Shown: piece after piece, positions 1-9,005 of the stretch
How the letters are laid out: every line of letters starts with the position of its first letter
How positions within the stretch are numbered: position 1 is the first letter of the stretch
Origin: Williamsia serinedens
GTDB taxonomy: Bacteria; Actinomycetota; Actinomycetes; Mycobacteriales; Mycobacteriaceae
Length of the DNA: 64,000 nucleotides
Direction: 5' to 3'
NCBI RefSeq assembly: GCF_024171725.1
Contig: NZ_JAMTCG010000007.1
Span: 62,001-126,000 of the forward strand
Position numbers and translations under genes: made by a program
Notes under the pieces: model-generated
Seen by the model: only the letters and a program-made list of their open reading frames with translations
Told to the model about the DNA's origin: nothing
Databases searched by the model: none

Positions 1-796
1 TCACGCGGGCGGCGACGTCGATCAGTCGCGCATCTGCTCCCACCAGGATGCGCCTGCGGCCGCGGGCGACCCCGGTCAGGACGGTCTCCGCTGCCGACGA
101 CGGCGAGGTGGCGGGGAGCAGACGGTCGAAGACGAGCGTGGTCCGTCGCCGGACCGCGTCGTCGGTGTAGACCGCGTCGTCGGCGATCGCGGTACGGACC
201 GCACCGGGATGGACACAGTGCACGCGCACGGGTGAGGACCGCCGGATCAGCTCGGTCTGCAGCGCCTCGGTGTACCCGCGCACGGCGAACTTCGACGCGC
301 TGTAGGCGCTCTGCAGCGGCGACGCGCGGAGACCGAACGCGCTGCCGATCGTGACCAGCGACCCGCGACCTCGTCTCTCCATCCGCGGCAGATACGCCTC
401 GACCCCGTACCAGTTGACCGCCAGCACTCGACGCGCGGCGTCGTCGTCCTCGTTCTCGACCAGGGCGACCATCGTGGTCCCGGCCGCGGTGGCGGCGAGC
501 GCCGGTGCGCCCAGGTCGGCCTCGACCCGCTCGGCGTGGGCCAGTACGGCGGGTCGGTCGGCGACGTCCAGACGGTCGACGACGACCCGGCCGCCCCGGT
601 CACGACACCGGGCCGCGGTGACGGCGAGACGCTCGTCGTCGATGTCGACGAGCGCGACGTCGAACCCCGCGTCCGCCGCGGCGACGGCGATCGCGCGCCC
701 GATCCCGGAACCGGCGCCGGTCACGACCGCCGGACCGGCGGAGGCAAGGGTGCGCAGCGCCGGGAGGACCGCTCTCTGCGACGACCTCGACCTCAT
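1..796 (-). CDS. SDR family NAD(P)-dependent oxidoreductase, 3'-truncated by the window edge
   Basis: Classical short-chain dehydrogenase/reductase; the substrate cannot be told. The frame begins at ATG 796 and is still open at base 1, so the C-terminus (probably a short stretch) lies outside the window; 265 residues are visible. The cofactor motif VVTGAGSGIGRAIA starts about residue 24, the usual NNAG is degenerate (ATAAG), and the catalytic SAYSASKFAV (Tyr-x3-Lys) is present with an upstream Ser. It is divergent from the FAD oxidoreductase at 898. Start choice is moderate: no strong ribosome site was seen. Family assignment is secure; the physiological role is unknown. Confidence 0.85.
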   Translation of the reverse strand, partial: MRSRSSQRAVLPALRTLASAGPAVVTGAGSGIGRAIAVAAADAGFDVALVDIDDERLAVTAARCRDRGGRVVVDRLDVADRPAVLAHAERVEADLGAPALAATAAGTTMVALVENEDDDAARRVLAVNWYGVEAYLPRMERRGRGSLVTIGSAFGLRASPLQSAYSASKFAVRGYTEALQTELIRRSSPVRVHCVHPGAVRTAIADDAVYTDDAVRRRTTLVFDRLLPATSPSSAAETVLTGVARGRRRILVGADARLIDVAARV

Positions 797-863
797 GACA
801 TCCAGCACGCGATGCGTGTACCCCGCCGGGAGCGGTTCCAATCATGACGCCGGTCCCGGCGTT

Positions 864-885
864 TACCCCGAGGACGCGAGGGGTA
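864..885. promoter_or_regulatory. Inverted repeat TACCCC-N10-GGGGTA, possible operator
   Basis: A perfect 6-bp inverted repeat (864-869 and 880-885) lies between the divergent SDR and FAD oxidoreductase genes, 12 bases upstream of the ATG chosen at 898. If the FAD gene started at 844 this element would be coding, so it weakly favours the 898 start. Operator function is inference only. Confidence 0.3.
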
Positions 886-897
886 GACCCTGCCGCG

Positions 898-2511
898 ATG
901 ACGACGACACCACGACCTCGATCCGGCACCGTCTCCGACGCCGTGGTGATCGGTGCGGGACACAACGGCCTGGTGGCGGCCATCCGCCTCGCCGACGCCG
1001 GGTGGGATGTGACCCTCCTCGAGGGCCAGGACACCCCGGGCGGGGCGGTACGCAGCGCCGAGCTCACACCGGGATACGTCACCGACCTCTACAGCGCGTT
1101 CTATCCGCTCGTGGTGGCCTCGCCCGCCTTCGCCGGCCTGGACCTGGAGTCGCACGGGTTGCGGTGGCGCCACGCCCCCACCGTGTACGGCCACCCGCTC
1201 TCCCCCGACGACACCGACGCAGCCGTCGTCCTGCGTGACCCGGCGGCGACCGCCGCCGGACTGGCCGCGCACGATCCCCGTGACGGCCGCACGTGGATCG
1301 AACTGGTCGAGCGGTGGCAGACGATCGGGCCGGCTCTGCTGGACACCCTGTTCCGTCCGTTCCCGCCGGTGCGTGGACCGGTTCAGCTGCTGCGCGCGCT
1401 CGACGCCGCCGACCTGCTCCGCCTCGCCCGGTTCCTCATCCTGCCGGCTGCGCGGATGGTGTCGGAGCTGTTCCACAGCGACCACGCGCGGATCCTGTTC
1501 CTGGGCAACGCGATGCACGCCGACATCCCGCTCGACGCACCGGGCAGCGGTCTGATGGGACTGCTGCTGACGATGCTCGCGCAGGACGGCGGGTTCCCGG
1601 TGCCCGAGGGCGGGTCCGGCGGACTCACCGACGCCCTGGTGGCCCGGGCACGTGCGGCGGGCGTCGAGATCGTGACGTCGGCCCCGGTCGAGAGGATCAC
1701 GACGAGCGGCACGCGGGCGACCGGGGTGATGACCCGCGACGGCCGGCACCGGTCGGCGCGCCGCGCGGTGCTCGCCGACGTGTCCGCGCCCGCGCTGTAC
1801 CGGCGCCTGCTCGACCCGGCCGTCGTGCCCGCACGGATCGCGGCCGACCTCGACCACTTCGAGTGGGACATGCCGGTGGTCAAGATCGACTACGCCGTCG
1901 GCAGCGCGATCCCCTGGCGCAGTGCGTCGTTGGCCGGGGCCGGAACCGTCCACCTCGGCGCCGACCAGCACGAGATGGTCCGCTGGATGGCCGACCTGAC
2001 CACCGGCGAGGTCCCGCGACACCCCTTCCTGCTGATGGGCCAGATGACGACGGCGGATCCGACCCGCTCACCGGCGGGGACCGAGAGTGCCTGGGCCTAC
2101 ACGCATCTGCCACGTGGGGTGGTCGACGACGACTCCGCCCTGTCGCTGGCCGCACGGGTCGACGAGACCATCGAGGCACACGCTCCGGGCTTCCTCGACG
2201 CGGTGGTCGGGCGTCACGTGCAGACACCGGCCGAGCTCGCCGCGTCCGACGACAACCTCGAGGGCGGCGCGGTGAACGGCGGCACCTCGCAACTGCACCA
2301 GCAGCTGGTGTTCCGTCCCACCGCCGGCCTCGGTCGGCCGGAGACGCCGATCGAACGGCTCTACCTCGCGAGTGCGTCGGCGCATCCGGGCGGCGGCGTG
2401 CACGGTGCCTGCGGCAACAACGCCGCCCTGGCGGCGCTGCGGGCCGACGGCCTGCGCGGCGCACCACGACGACGCCTGACCCGATCGCTGGTCCGACGCT
2501 TCTCCACCTGA
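898..2511 (+). CDS. FAD-dependent oxidoreductase, phytoene desaturase (CrtI)-like
   Basis: A 537-residue flavoprotein of the NAD(P)/FAD-dependent amine oxidase/phytoene dehydrogenase superfamily. The dinucleotide-binding motif VVIGAGHNGLVAA is near the N-terminus, followed by the acidic strand end TLLEGQDTPGGAVRS. The C-terminus carries the family's second FAD-contact block, SAHPGGGVHGACGNNAA. There are no neighbouring carotenoid genes (no crtB or crtE), so pigment synthesis should not be assumed; many actinobacterial paralogues have unknown substrates. The start is uncertain: ATG 844 has a possible GGGAG ribosome site, while ATG 898 places the FAD motif at the usual distance from the N-terminus. 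It is followed after 40 bases by the SRPBCC gene, so the two may be co-transcribed. Confidence 0.85.
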   Translation: MTTTPRPRSGTVSDAVVIGAGHNGLVAAIRLADAGWDVTLLEGQDTPGGAVRSAELTPGYVTDLYSAFYPLVVASPAFAGLDLESHGLRWRHAPTVYGHPLSPDDTDAAVVLRDPAATAAGLAAHDPRDGRTWIELVERWQTIGPALLDTLFRPFPPVRGPVQLLRALDAADLLRLARFLILPAARMVSELFHSDHARILFLGNAMHADIPLDAPGSGLMGLLLTMLAQDGGFPVPEGGSGGLTDALVARARAAGVEIVTSAPVERITTSGTRATGVMTRDGRHRSARRAVLADVSAPALYRRLLDPAVVPARIAADLDHFEWDMPVVKIDYAVGSAIPWRSASLAGAGTVHLGADQHEMVRWMADLTTGEVPRHPFLLMGQMTTADPTRSPAGTESAWAYTHLPRGVVDDDSALSLAARVDETIEAHAPGFLDAVVGRHVQTPAELAASDDNLEGGAVNGGTSQLHQQLVFRPTAGLGRPETPIERLYLASASAHPGGGVHGACGNNAALAALRADGLRGAPRRRLTRSLVRRFST

Positions 2512-2551
2512 TCCATCCACCATCGACCCCCGACCACAGGAAGGTGCCACC

Positions 2552-2986
2552 ATGCCCGCAGTGACCTACGAGACCTCCGCGACGCCCGCCCAGGTGTGGT
2601 CGGTGCTGTCGAACGGATGGCTCTACTCCTCCTGGGTGGTCGGCACGTCACGCATCCGTGACGTCGACCCCGAGTGGCCCCGCGCCGGCGCACGCATCCA
2701 CCACTCGGTCGGAGCGTGGCCCGTGCTGCTCGACGACGAGACCCGGTCACTCGAGTCCAGCGCCGGCCATCTCGAGTTGTCCGCGCACGCATGGCCTTTC
2801 GGCAGCGCGCGGATCGCCCTCACCGTCGAGAAGACCGACGGGGGGTCCCGCCTGGTGATGGACGAGCACGCCGAGACCCCGCCCTTCGCGTGGGCGCCGG
2901 ACGAGGTGCAGCGGATCGCGATGGCGCCCCGACTGCGTGAATGCCTGCACCGTCTGGCCCTGCTCGCGGAGAACGGGGCCGGCTGA
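2552..2986 (+). CDS. SRPBCC family protein (polyketide cyclase/START-like fold)
   Basis: A 144-residue protein whose opening, VTYETSATPAQVWSVLSNGW, is typical of the SRPBCC helix-grip fold, a hydrophobic-pocket family that binds lipids, polyketides or aromatic ligands. It is preceded by a good ribosome site (AGGAAGGTG) and sits 40 bases after the FAD oxidoreductase, suggesting one transcript and perhaps shared lipid or isoprenoid chemistry. No catalytic residue can be assigned. The gene ends just before a convergent terminator hairpin. Confidence 0.8.
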   Translation: MPAVTYETSATPAQVWSVLSNGWLYSSWVVGTSRIRDVDPEWPRAGARIHHSVGAWPVLLDDETRSLESSAGHLELSAHAWPFGSARIALTVEKTDGGSRLVMDEHAETPPFAWAPDEVQRIAMAPRLRECLHRLALLAENGAG

Positions 2987-3008
2987 CCCACCGCGCCCCG
3001 AGACGAGA

Positions 3009-3041
3009 ACGGCGTCGACGCGATGATCGCGTCGGCGCCGT
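3009..3041. terminator. Bidirectional hairpin terminator between convergent genes
   Basis: A near-perfect inverted repeat (16-nt arms ACGGCGTCGACGCGAT and ATCGCGTCGGCGCCGT, one mismatch) fills the gap between the SRPBCC gene and the ferritin-like gene, which converge. There is no T-tract, as usual for high-GC actinobacteria. Confidence 0.6.
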
Positions 3042-3053
3042 CGTGTGTCGGCG

Positions 3054-3920
3054 TCAGTTCTCGATGCCGACGATGTCCTGCGCGATGCCCGCGAGCCGCG
3101 TCTGCGCGGCCGAGACGATGCCACTGCGGTTGCGGTGGGTCTCTTCGTAGGCGACGACGGTCCGGATGTCGGACGGGTCGTCGATCTCCTTGATGCGCGC
3201 CACGATGTCGGTGACCGTCTTCGCGTCGTAGTCGGCGATCGGGAGGGTGTCGACGTCGACGTCCTCACCGGCCACCTCGTCACGGACCTTCTGCGCCTCC
3301 TTCTGGCCCTCCTCGACGACCGCCGCGGCGGTGTCCGGCGCGCGCCGGACCGACTCGACGACCTTGTCGATCGTGCGCATCGCGACGTTCGCCGGAACGG
3401 CGGCGGCGCGCAGCGCGACGCCCGCACCCCACTGACCGGGACCGCGGCGCAGGGCGACCGGTCCGCCGATGGCCTCCTCGGCGAGGACGGTCGTCAGCCA
3501 CTCGACGGTGGCCTCGTGGGCCTCCACGAGCCGCTCCGCGAGGTCCTTCACCCCGTCGTCGCCCGCGGCCGTGGCCAGCGCGAGGAGGTAACGGGACCGG
3601 TCGAGCAGCTGGTGTTCGAGCGCGAGGTCGCCGAGGAGCGCCTCGTCGAGCGGCGCGACCTGCTCGGCGAGCGCCTTGCCGAGTGCGGTGAGCCGGCCCA
3701 GCAACGGCCGGACCACATCCGGTGCGGCGCCGATCGCACGGATGGCGCCCTCGATCTCGAGGGCGCGACGCCGGGCGTTCTCGGCGTTCTCGCCCAGTTC
3801 GGTGCGCACGGCCTCGGTGCGGGCCTGCGCGATCCGGGTGGTGGCCACCTGGATCTCGGTGTTGGTGAGGGCGAGCAGTGCTCGCAGTTGGTGGGTGATG
3901 GTCGTGGTCGACACGGTCAT
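3054..3920 (-). CDS. Ferritin-like domain protein, function unknown
   Basis: A 288-residue, almost entirely alpha-helical protein. Residues about 1-170 look like a ferritin-like four-helix bundle (HQLRALLALTNTEIQ...; EHQLLDRSRYLLALA; VEAHEATVEWLTTVLAEE), with spaced Glu/His residues that could bind metal. The C-terminal part is a charged helical tail ending IVGIEN. It has a strong ribosome site (AGGAAGGA) ahead of ATG 3920. Similar proteins occur in mycobacteria and Gordonia without a known reaction. A metal-binding or stress role is plausible inference only. Confidence 0.65.
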   Translation of the reverse strand: MTVSTTTITHQLRALLALTNTEIQVATTRIAQARTEAVRTELGENAENARRRALEIEGAIRAIGAAPDVVRPLLGRLTALGKALAEQVAPLDEALLGDLALEHQLLDRSRYLLALATAAGDDGVKDLAERLVEAHEATVEWLTTVLAEEAIGGPVALRRGPGQWGAGVALRAAAVPANVAMRTIDKVVESVRRAPDTAAAVVEEGQKEAQKVRDEVAGEDVDVDTLPIADYDAKTVTDIVARIKEIDDPSDIRTVVAYEETHRNRSGIVSAAQTRLAGIAQDIVGIEN

Positions 3921-4062
3921 CTCGACGTCCTTCCTGCCTCGTCGGCATGGATCTCGGGGACGAGGACAGGGATATCCGGCGCGCGGGGGCCGCAAACCGG
4001 TGATGTGCGTCGCATCCCCGCGGTGGCGTTTCGCCGGGTGCGGGACCGGGAAGCCCGCCCGC

Positions 4063-4728
4063 ATGGGTTCGGACTCCTCGCCGCTGCTCTCCGGGCTGGT
4101 CGGTGTCCCGTTCCGCGCCGCGGGCGTCCTGCGTCACGCGAGGGCGTTCCATCCGACCGGTCGCACCGTCACCGGCGCCCTCGACGTGGTCGAACCCGCG
4201 TTCGGTGCGGTCCGCCCGGGCCCGTCGGTGACCGTGCGCCTGTCGAAGGGCGTCGGACTGCCCGGCGGTGTCCCCGACATCCTCGGCGTCGCGATCCGGT
4301 TGTCGGTCGCCGACGGCGCGCCCTGGGACCTGTTGCTGGCCTCGTCGACCCGGTGGACCACACGCCTGCCCGTCCCGGTGCCGGCCGCGACCTGGTCCCG
4401 GACGACGTTCTCCTCCCTCACGCCGTTCGCCTGTGACGACGCGCTGTGGTGGGTCCGGGCGGAGACCGTCACCGACTCGCGGACCGCGGATCTCCCCGAC
4501 GGGCCGGTCCACATCGTCCTGTCCCACGCGCGCGGGGGATCGTCGTTCCGACCGTTCGCCCGTGTGGACACGGACACGCGGACCGTGGCCGACGTCGACA
4601 TGGACCCCGTGCGGAACCTCCCACCGGGCGTGACCATGGCGCCGCGCCCGCTCGCCCGGGTGCGCGCGGCCGCCTACGACAACAGCCGCGCGGGACGCCG
4701 GATCAGTCGCGGGTCGGGAAGACCTTGA
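4063..4728 (+). CDS. Conserved actinobacterial protein of unknown function
   Basis: A 221-residue protein that I do not firmly recognise. The segment RLSKGVGLPGGVPDILGVAIRL followed by DLLLASS resembles a group of actinobacterial proteins annotated loosely as phosphodiesterase or catalase-like; neither activity can be shown from sequence. No signal peptide and no membrane segment were seen. ATG 4063 is chosen because GGGAAG lies 9 bases upstream; longer in-frame starts exist. Its last 26 bases overlap the end of the convergent tesB gene, so the two 3' ends share sequence. Coding potential looks real from codon bias, with G/C third positions throughout. Confidence 0.55.
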   Translation: MGSDSSPLLSGLVGVPFRAAGVLRHARAFHPTGRTVTGALDVVEPAFGAVRPGPSVTVRLSKGVGLPGGVPDILGVAIRLSVADGAPWDLLLASSTRWTTRLPVPVPAATWSRTTFSSLTPFACDDALWWVRAETVTDSRTADLPDGPVHIVLSHARGGSSFRPFARVDTDTRTVADVDMDPVRNLPPGVTMAPRPLARVRAAAYDNSRAGRRISRGSGRP

Positions 4729-5581
4729 TCAACGCCTCCTGCGCGACCGTCGTCGCCAGGACGCCGTCACGGGTGAAGAACCGACCCGACGCGAGGCCCC
4801 GGGACCCGGCCGCGACCGGCGACTCGGTCGCGTAGAGCATCCAGTCGTCGAACCGGAACTCGCGGTGGAACCACATCGAGTGGTTGACGGTCGCCGCGAA
4901 CAGTCGGTCGATCCCCCACGACAACCCGTGGGTGCTGATGACGGAGTCGAGCACGGTCGTGTCCGAGGCGTAACACATGGTCGCGACGTGCATCAGCGGG
5001 TCGTCGGGCAGGGTGCCGTCGGCGCGCATCCACACCCGGTTCTTCTCGATCCGCTCACCGGTCTCGCGCGCCTTCCACGTCGGGTCGTTGGCGAAGCGGA
5101 TGTCGACCGGGTGGATGGCGTCGACGAACGCCGCGATGCGGTCCTCGTAGCCCTTGAAGTGCTCGCCGAGCGGCGGCAGATGCTCCGGGTAGGGCACCTC
5201 GGGGATCTCGACGGCGTGCTCCAGACCCGCCGCGTTGTCCTGGAACGCGACGAGCATGGTGACGATCTCGGCGTCGCCCTGCATCGCGGTGACCTGGCGG
5301 TTGGCGAAGCTGCGCGCGTCGCGGGACCGGTGCACGTGGTACTCGAGCGGCTTCGACGTGTCCCCACCGCGGATGAAGTGTGCGTGCACCGCGTGGACGG
5401 GCGGCGACCCCTTGGTGATGGTGTGCCCGGCGGCGATCACGCCCTGCGCGAGCAGTTGCCCGCCGAACGTCCGCGGCGTCTTCTGCTCGGGGTGCCGACC
5501 GACGAACACGTCGTCGCCGGCATCGGTCAGGTCGAACAGGTCGAGCAGCTTGTCCAGGTCAGACTGCATCGTCAGGTCCAC
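4703..5581 (-). CDS. tesB: Acyl-CoA thioesterase II
   Basis: Hydrolyses medium and long-chain acyl-CoA to free fatty acid and CoA in the cytoplasm. At 292 residues it has the normal length for a double hot-dog TesB. Family blocks visible are TPRTFGGQLLAQGVIAA, the HSMWFHREFRFDDWMLY segment and the C-terminal ASGRFFTRDGVLATTVAQEALIK. It lies 23 bases downstream of pyk on the same strand, the same order as pykA-tesB1 in M. tuberculosis. GTG 5581 is used; ATG 5569 (MQSDLDKLL) is an equally good start. Confidence 0.93.
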   Translation of the reverse strand: MDLTMQSDLDKLLDLFDLTDAGDDVFVGRHPEQKTPRTFGGQLLAQGVIAAGHTITKGSPPVHAVHAHFIRGGDTSKPLEYHVHRSRDARSFANRQVTAMQGDAEIVTMLVAFQDNAAGLEHAVEIPEVPYPEHLPPLGEHFKGYEDRIAAFVDAIHPVDIRFANDPTWKARETGERIEKNRVWMRADGTLPDDPLMHVATMCYASDTTVLDSVISTHGLSWGIDRLFAATVNHSMWFHREFRFDDWMLYATESPVAAGSRGLASGRFFTRDGVLATTVAQEALIKVFPTRD

Positions 5582-5604
5582 ACGTCCGCCCCCCGGTCGG
5601 TCCG

Positions 5605-7023
5605 CTAGTGATCCTCTTCCCCGATCCGGTGCACGTGGATCAGGTTGGTGGACCCCACCGTACCGGGAGGGGCACCGGCGACGATGACGACCTGATCGCC
5701 CGCGACGAGGCGACCGATCTGCAGCAGCGACTGGTCGACCTGACGGATCATCGCGTCGGTGGTCTCGACCGAGTCGACCAGGAACGTCTCGGTCCCCCAG
5801 CTCAACGCCAACTGGCTGCGCACCTCGGGCAGCGGGGTGAACGCCAGCAGCGGCAGCCGGGTGTGCAGTCGGGCCAGGCGCCGCACCGTGTCGCCGGACT
5901 GGGTGAACGCGACGAGCGCCTTGGCGTCGAGTCGCTCCCCGATGTCGCGAGCGGCGTAGGAGATGATGCCGCGCTTGGTGCGCGGGACGTGGCTGAGCGG
6001 CGGGACGTCGCGGGTGCCGTTCTCCACGGCGTTGACGATGCGGGCCATCGTCCGCACGGTCTCCATCACGTACTTGCCGACGGAGGTCTCCCCCGACAGC
6101 ATCACCGCGTCGGCACCGTCGAGGACGGCGTTCGCGACGTCGGAGGCCTCCGCGCGGGTCGGCCGCGAGTTCTCGATCATCGACTCGAGCATCTGGGTCG
6201 CGACGATGACGGGCTTGGCGTTCTCCCGCGCCATCTGGATGGCCCGCTTCTGCACGAGCGGCACCTCCTCGAGCGGCAGCTCGACGCCGAGATCACCGCG
6301 GGCCACCATCACCGCGTCGAACGCCAGCACCACGGCCTCGAGGTTGTCGATCGCCTCGGGCTTCTCGAGCTTGGCGATGACCGGCACGCGTCGGCCGACG
6401 CGGTCCATCACGTCGTGGACGAGCTCGATGTCCGACGGTGAGCGCACGAACGACAGGGCGATGAGGTCGACACCGAGCCGGAGCGCGAACTCGAGGTCGG
6501 CGATGTCCTTCTCCGACAGCGCCGGCACGGACACGTTCATGCCGGGCAGGGACACCCCCTTGTTGTTGCTGACCGGTCCGCCCTCGGTCACCCGGCAGAC
6601 GACGTCGTTTCCGTCGACGTCGGTGACCGTAAGGCCGACCTTGCCGTCGTCGACGAGCAGGCGGTCACCGGGCTGCGCGTCGAGGGCGAGTTCCTTGTAC
6701 GTGGTCGACACGCGGTCGTGCGTGCCCTCGATCTCGTCGACGGTGATGCGGACCTGCTCGCCGGTGGCCCACTCGGTGCGACCCTGCTCGAAACGGCCGA
6801 GCCGGATCTTGGGGCCCTGCAGGTCGGCGAGCACACCGACCGCCCGCCCCGTGGTGTCCGACGCGGCACGCACGCGCTCGTACATCGCCTGGTGGTCGGC
6901 GTGGCTGCCGTGGCTGAAGTTCAGCCGCGCGACGTCCATCCCGCTCTCGACGAGCTCCCGCACGCGCTCGGCGCTGTCGGTCGCAGGGCCCAGCGTGCAG
7001 ACGATCTTGGTGCGGCGATTCAC
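5605..7023 (-). CDS. pyk: Pyruvate kinase
   Basis: Final ATP-yielding step of glycolysis, phosphoenolpyruvate plus ADP to pyruvate plus ATP. The 472 residues match the bacterial family length. N-terminal TKIVCTLGPAT, catalytic IAKLEKPEA and the signature MVARGDLGVELPLEEVP are intact, and the C-terminal allosteric domain is complete. The start is GTG 7023; it is preceded by TAGGCT (7031-7036) with a 7-nt gap, so the mRNA is probably leaderless and pyk has its own promoter despite lying downstream of lgt. The tesB gene follows closely. Confidence 0.97.
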   Translation of the reverse strand: MNRRTKIVCTLGPATDSAERVRELVESGMDVARLNFSHGSHADHQAMYERVRAASDTTGRAVGVLADLQGPKIRLGRFEQGRTEWATGEQVRITVDEIEGTHDRVSTTYKELALDAQPGDRLLVDDGKVGLTVTDVDGNDVVCRVTEGGPVSNNKGVSLPGMNVSVPALSEKDIADLEFALRLGVDLIALSFVRSPSDIELVHDVMDRVGRRVPVIAKLEKPEAIDNLEAVVLAFDAVMVARGDLGVELPLEEVPLVQKRAIQMARENAKPVIVATQMLESMIENSRPTRAEASDVANAVLDGADAVMLSGETSVGKYVMETVRTMARIVNAVENGTRDVPPLSHVPRTKRGIISYAARDIGERLDAKALVAFTQSGDTVRRLARLHTRLPLLAFTPLPEVRSQLALSWGTETFLVDSVETTDAMIRQVDQSLLQIGRLVAGDQVVIVAGAPPGTVGSTNLIHVHRIGEEDH

Positions 7024-7030
7024 GACGGTG

Positions 7031-7036
7031 AGCCTA
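7031..7036 (-). promoter_or_regulatory. -10 hexamer TAGGCT of a leaderless pyk promoter
   Basis: TAGGCT read on the minus strand lies 7 bases before the GTG of pyk, so transcription would begin at or next to the start codon. No convincing -35 or ribosome site is visible. Confidence 0.5.
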
Positions 7037-7140
7037 GTCCTCCCCAGGGGGCGCCACCACGACCGCGCCGAGCTGTCATCCGCCGTCCACCCGCCGGTTC
7101 TCCAACGGGGTTGTCGCGCCGCGGATGTCGGGCGGGAACG

Positions 7141-8214
7141 TCAGCGGGCGGGGTGGACCGGCGAGTCCGTACCGCCGTCGGTGCTGTCCGACGCGGAGCC
7201 CTCGACGTCGGTGGGCTCGTCGGCGGGCGCGGCGTCGTCGGAGTCGACCGGGGCGTCGTCGTGCTCGGCGTTGTCGTGGCCGGCGTTGTCGCGGTCCGCG
7301 TCGTGGTCATGCTGATCGTCGACGGTCGCGGGACGGGCACCGGCGCGATAGACCTCGTCCGGTGTCTCACGGCCCTTCGTCGCGAGCACGATGTAGGCGA
7401 CGGCGCACAGGAACACGATGGCCGCGGTGAACACGTTGATCCGGATGCCGAACACGTGTGTGGCCGTGTCCTCCCGGAGGAGTTCGATGACGAAGCGTCC
7501 CAGGCAGTACCCGGCGACGTAGCCGGCGAACAGGCGGCCGTGACCGATGCGCAGTCGTCGGTCGAGGACGACGAGCACGATCACCACGAGGACGTTCCAG
7601 AGCAGCTCGTAGAGGAACGTCGGCTGCACGACGTCGACGACGGTGCCGGTGGAGCGGCCGTCGATGAGGCCCGGCCCGACGTTGCCGTTGGCGTCGACGC
7701 GTTCGTAGATCTCCAGGCCCCACGGCAGCGACGTGTGCCCCCCGTAGAGCTCCTGGTTGAAGTAGTTGCCGAGCCGACCGATGGCCTGTGCCAGCAGGAT
7801 CGGCGGGGCGATCGCGTCGCCGAAGGCCGGCAGGGAGATCCCGGCGCGTCGGGTGCCGATCCAGGCACCGACCGCTCCCAGGAGCACCGCGCCCCAGATG
7901 CCGAGCCCACCGTCCCAGATCTTCAGCGCGTCGATCGGTGTCTTCGGGCCGTCGCCGAAGTAGGTCCGCCAGTCCGTCGCGAGGTGGTAGAGCCGACCGC
8001 CGACCAGACCGAACGGCACCGCCCAGATCGCCACGTCGAGGACCTCGCCCTCGCCGCCACCCCGGGCGACCCACCGGCGGTTGCCCCAGAACACGGCGAC
8101 GACGATCCCGACGATGATGCACAGCGCGTAGGCGCGCAGCGGGAAGTCGCCGAGGTACCAGACACCCTGCGGGGGGCTCGGGATGTACGCGAGCACCGTG
8201 GTCGATGCGGTCAC
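7141..8214 (-). CDS. lgt: Prolipoprotein diacylglyceryl transferase
   Basis: Membrane enzyme that moves diacylglycerol from phosphatidylglycerol to the lipobox Cys of prolipoproteins, the step before LspA (also in this window at 57202). Of 357 residues, the first about 275 form the multi-pass core, with GGRLYHLATDW and the Lgt signature GRLGNYFNQELYGG. The last about 80 residues are a hydrophilic Asp/His/Glu/Ala-rich tail (including DDQHDHDADRDNAGHDN), longer than in model Lgt enzymes but a known tendency in actinobacteria. Its GTG start overlaps the trpA stop by 4 nt, so it is translationally coupled to the trp genes, as in M. tuberculosis. Confidence 0.96.
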   Translation of the reverse strand: MTASTTVLAYIPSPPQGVWYLGDFPLRAYALCIIVGIVVAVFWGNRRWVARGGGEGEVLDVAIWAVPFGLVGGRLYHLATDWRTYFGDGPKTPIDALKIWDGGLGIWGAVLLGAVGAWIGTRRAGISLPAFGDAIAPPILLAQAIGRLGNYFNQELYGGHTSLPWGLEIYERVDANGNVGPGLIDGRSTGTVVDVVQPTFLYELLWNVLVVIVLVVLDRRLRIGHGRLFAGYVAGYCLGRFVIELLREDTATHVFGIRINVFTAAIVFLCAVAYIVLATKGRETPDEVYRAGARPATVDDQHDHDADRDNAGHDNAEHDDAPVDSDDAAPADEPTDVEGSASDSTDGGTDSPVHPAR

Positions 8215-9005
8215 CGGCGCACACCCGCGGCGCGGACGCCGTCGGCCAGTTCGCCGACGATCGCGGCAAGCGCGGCGTCACCCTCGTCGGCGGCAGTGAC
8301 GAGCGCGGACCCGACGATGACGCCGTCGGCGTAGGCGGCGATCTCCGCGGCCTGCGCACCGCTGCGCACGCCCAGGCCGACCCCGATCGGGATGTCGGAG
8401 TGTTCACGGATCCGGCCGCACAACTCGGGGGCCGCGTCGGAGACGGCGTCGCGGGCACCCGTGACACCCATCGTGGAGGCCGCGTACACGAACCCGGAGC
8501 TGGCCTCGACGGTCATCGCGAGACGTTCCTCGGTCGAGGACGGAGCGACGAGGAAGATGCGGTCGAGACCGTGGGCGTCGGACGCGACGACCCACTCGTC
8601 GGCCTCGTCGGGGATGAGGTTCGGCGTGATGATCCCCTGGCCACCCGCCGCGGCCAGGTCCCGCGCGAACGCGTCGATGCCGTAGCGCAGCACCGGGTTC
8701 CAGTAGGACATGACCACCGGTGAGCCCCCCGCGTCGGCGACGACCTCGGCGGCGGCGAACACGTCACGAACACGCGCACCGGCGGCGAGCGCGGTGTCGG
8801 CCGCGGCCTGGATGGTGGGTCCGTCCATGACCGGGTCGGAGTAGGGGATGCCGAGTTCGACGATGTCGCAGCCGGATTCGACGAGGACACGCAGCAGCTC
8901 CCGTGAGCGTGCGGGGTCGGGGAAGCCGACGGGCAGGTATCCGATCAGGGCGGCGCGGCCCTCGGAGCGGCACCGCGCGAAGACGTCGGCGAGCCGATCG
9001 CTCAC
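8211..9005 (-). CDS. trpA: Tryptophan synthase alpha chain
   Basis: Cleaves indole-3-glycerol phosphate to indole and glyceraldehyde-3-phosphate and channels indole to TrpB. The 264 residues form a TIM barrel with the catalytic Glu in [15 protein letters not shown] and the phosphate-binding [14 protein letters not shown] near the C-terminus. GTG 9005 is chosen because it overlaps the trpB stop as GTGA, a coupling seen throughout this operon. A longer frame upstream would run into trpB. Confidence 0.97.
   Translation of the reverse strand: MSDRLADVFARCRSEGRAALIGYLPVGFPDPARSRELLRVLVESGCDIVELGIPYSDPVMDGPTIQAAADTALAAGARVRDVFAAAEVVADAGGSPVVMSYWNPVLRYGIDAFARDLAAAGGQGIITPNLIPDEADEWVVASDAHGLDRIFLVAPSSTEERLAMTVEASSGFVYAASTMGVTGARDAVSDAAPELCGRIREHSDIPIGVGLGVRSGAQAAEIAAYADGVIVGSALVTAADEGDAALAAIVGELADGVRAAGVRR

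Noticed and set aside
844-897. Longer N-terminus of the FAD oxidoreductase from ATG 844
   Set aside because: Would add 18 residues before the FAD motif without family similarity and would make the inverted repeat at 864-885 coding; kept as an alternative only.
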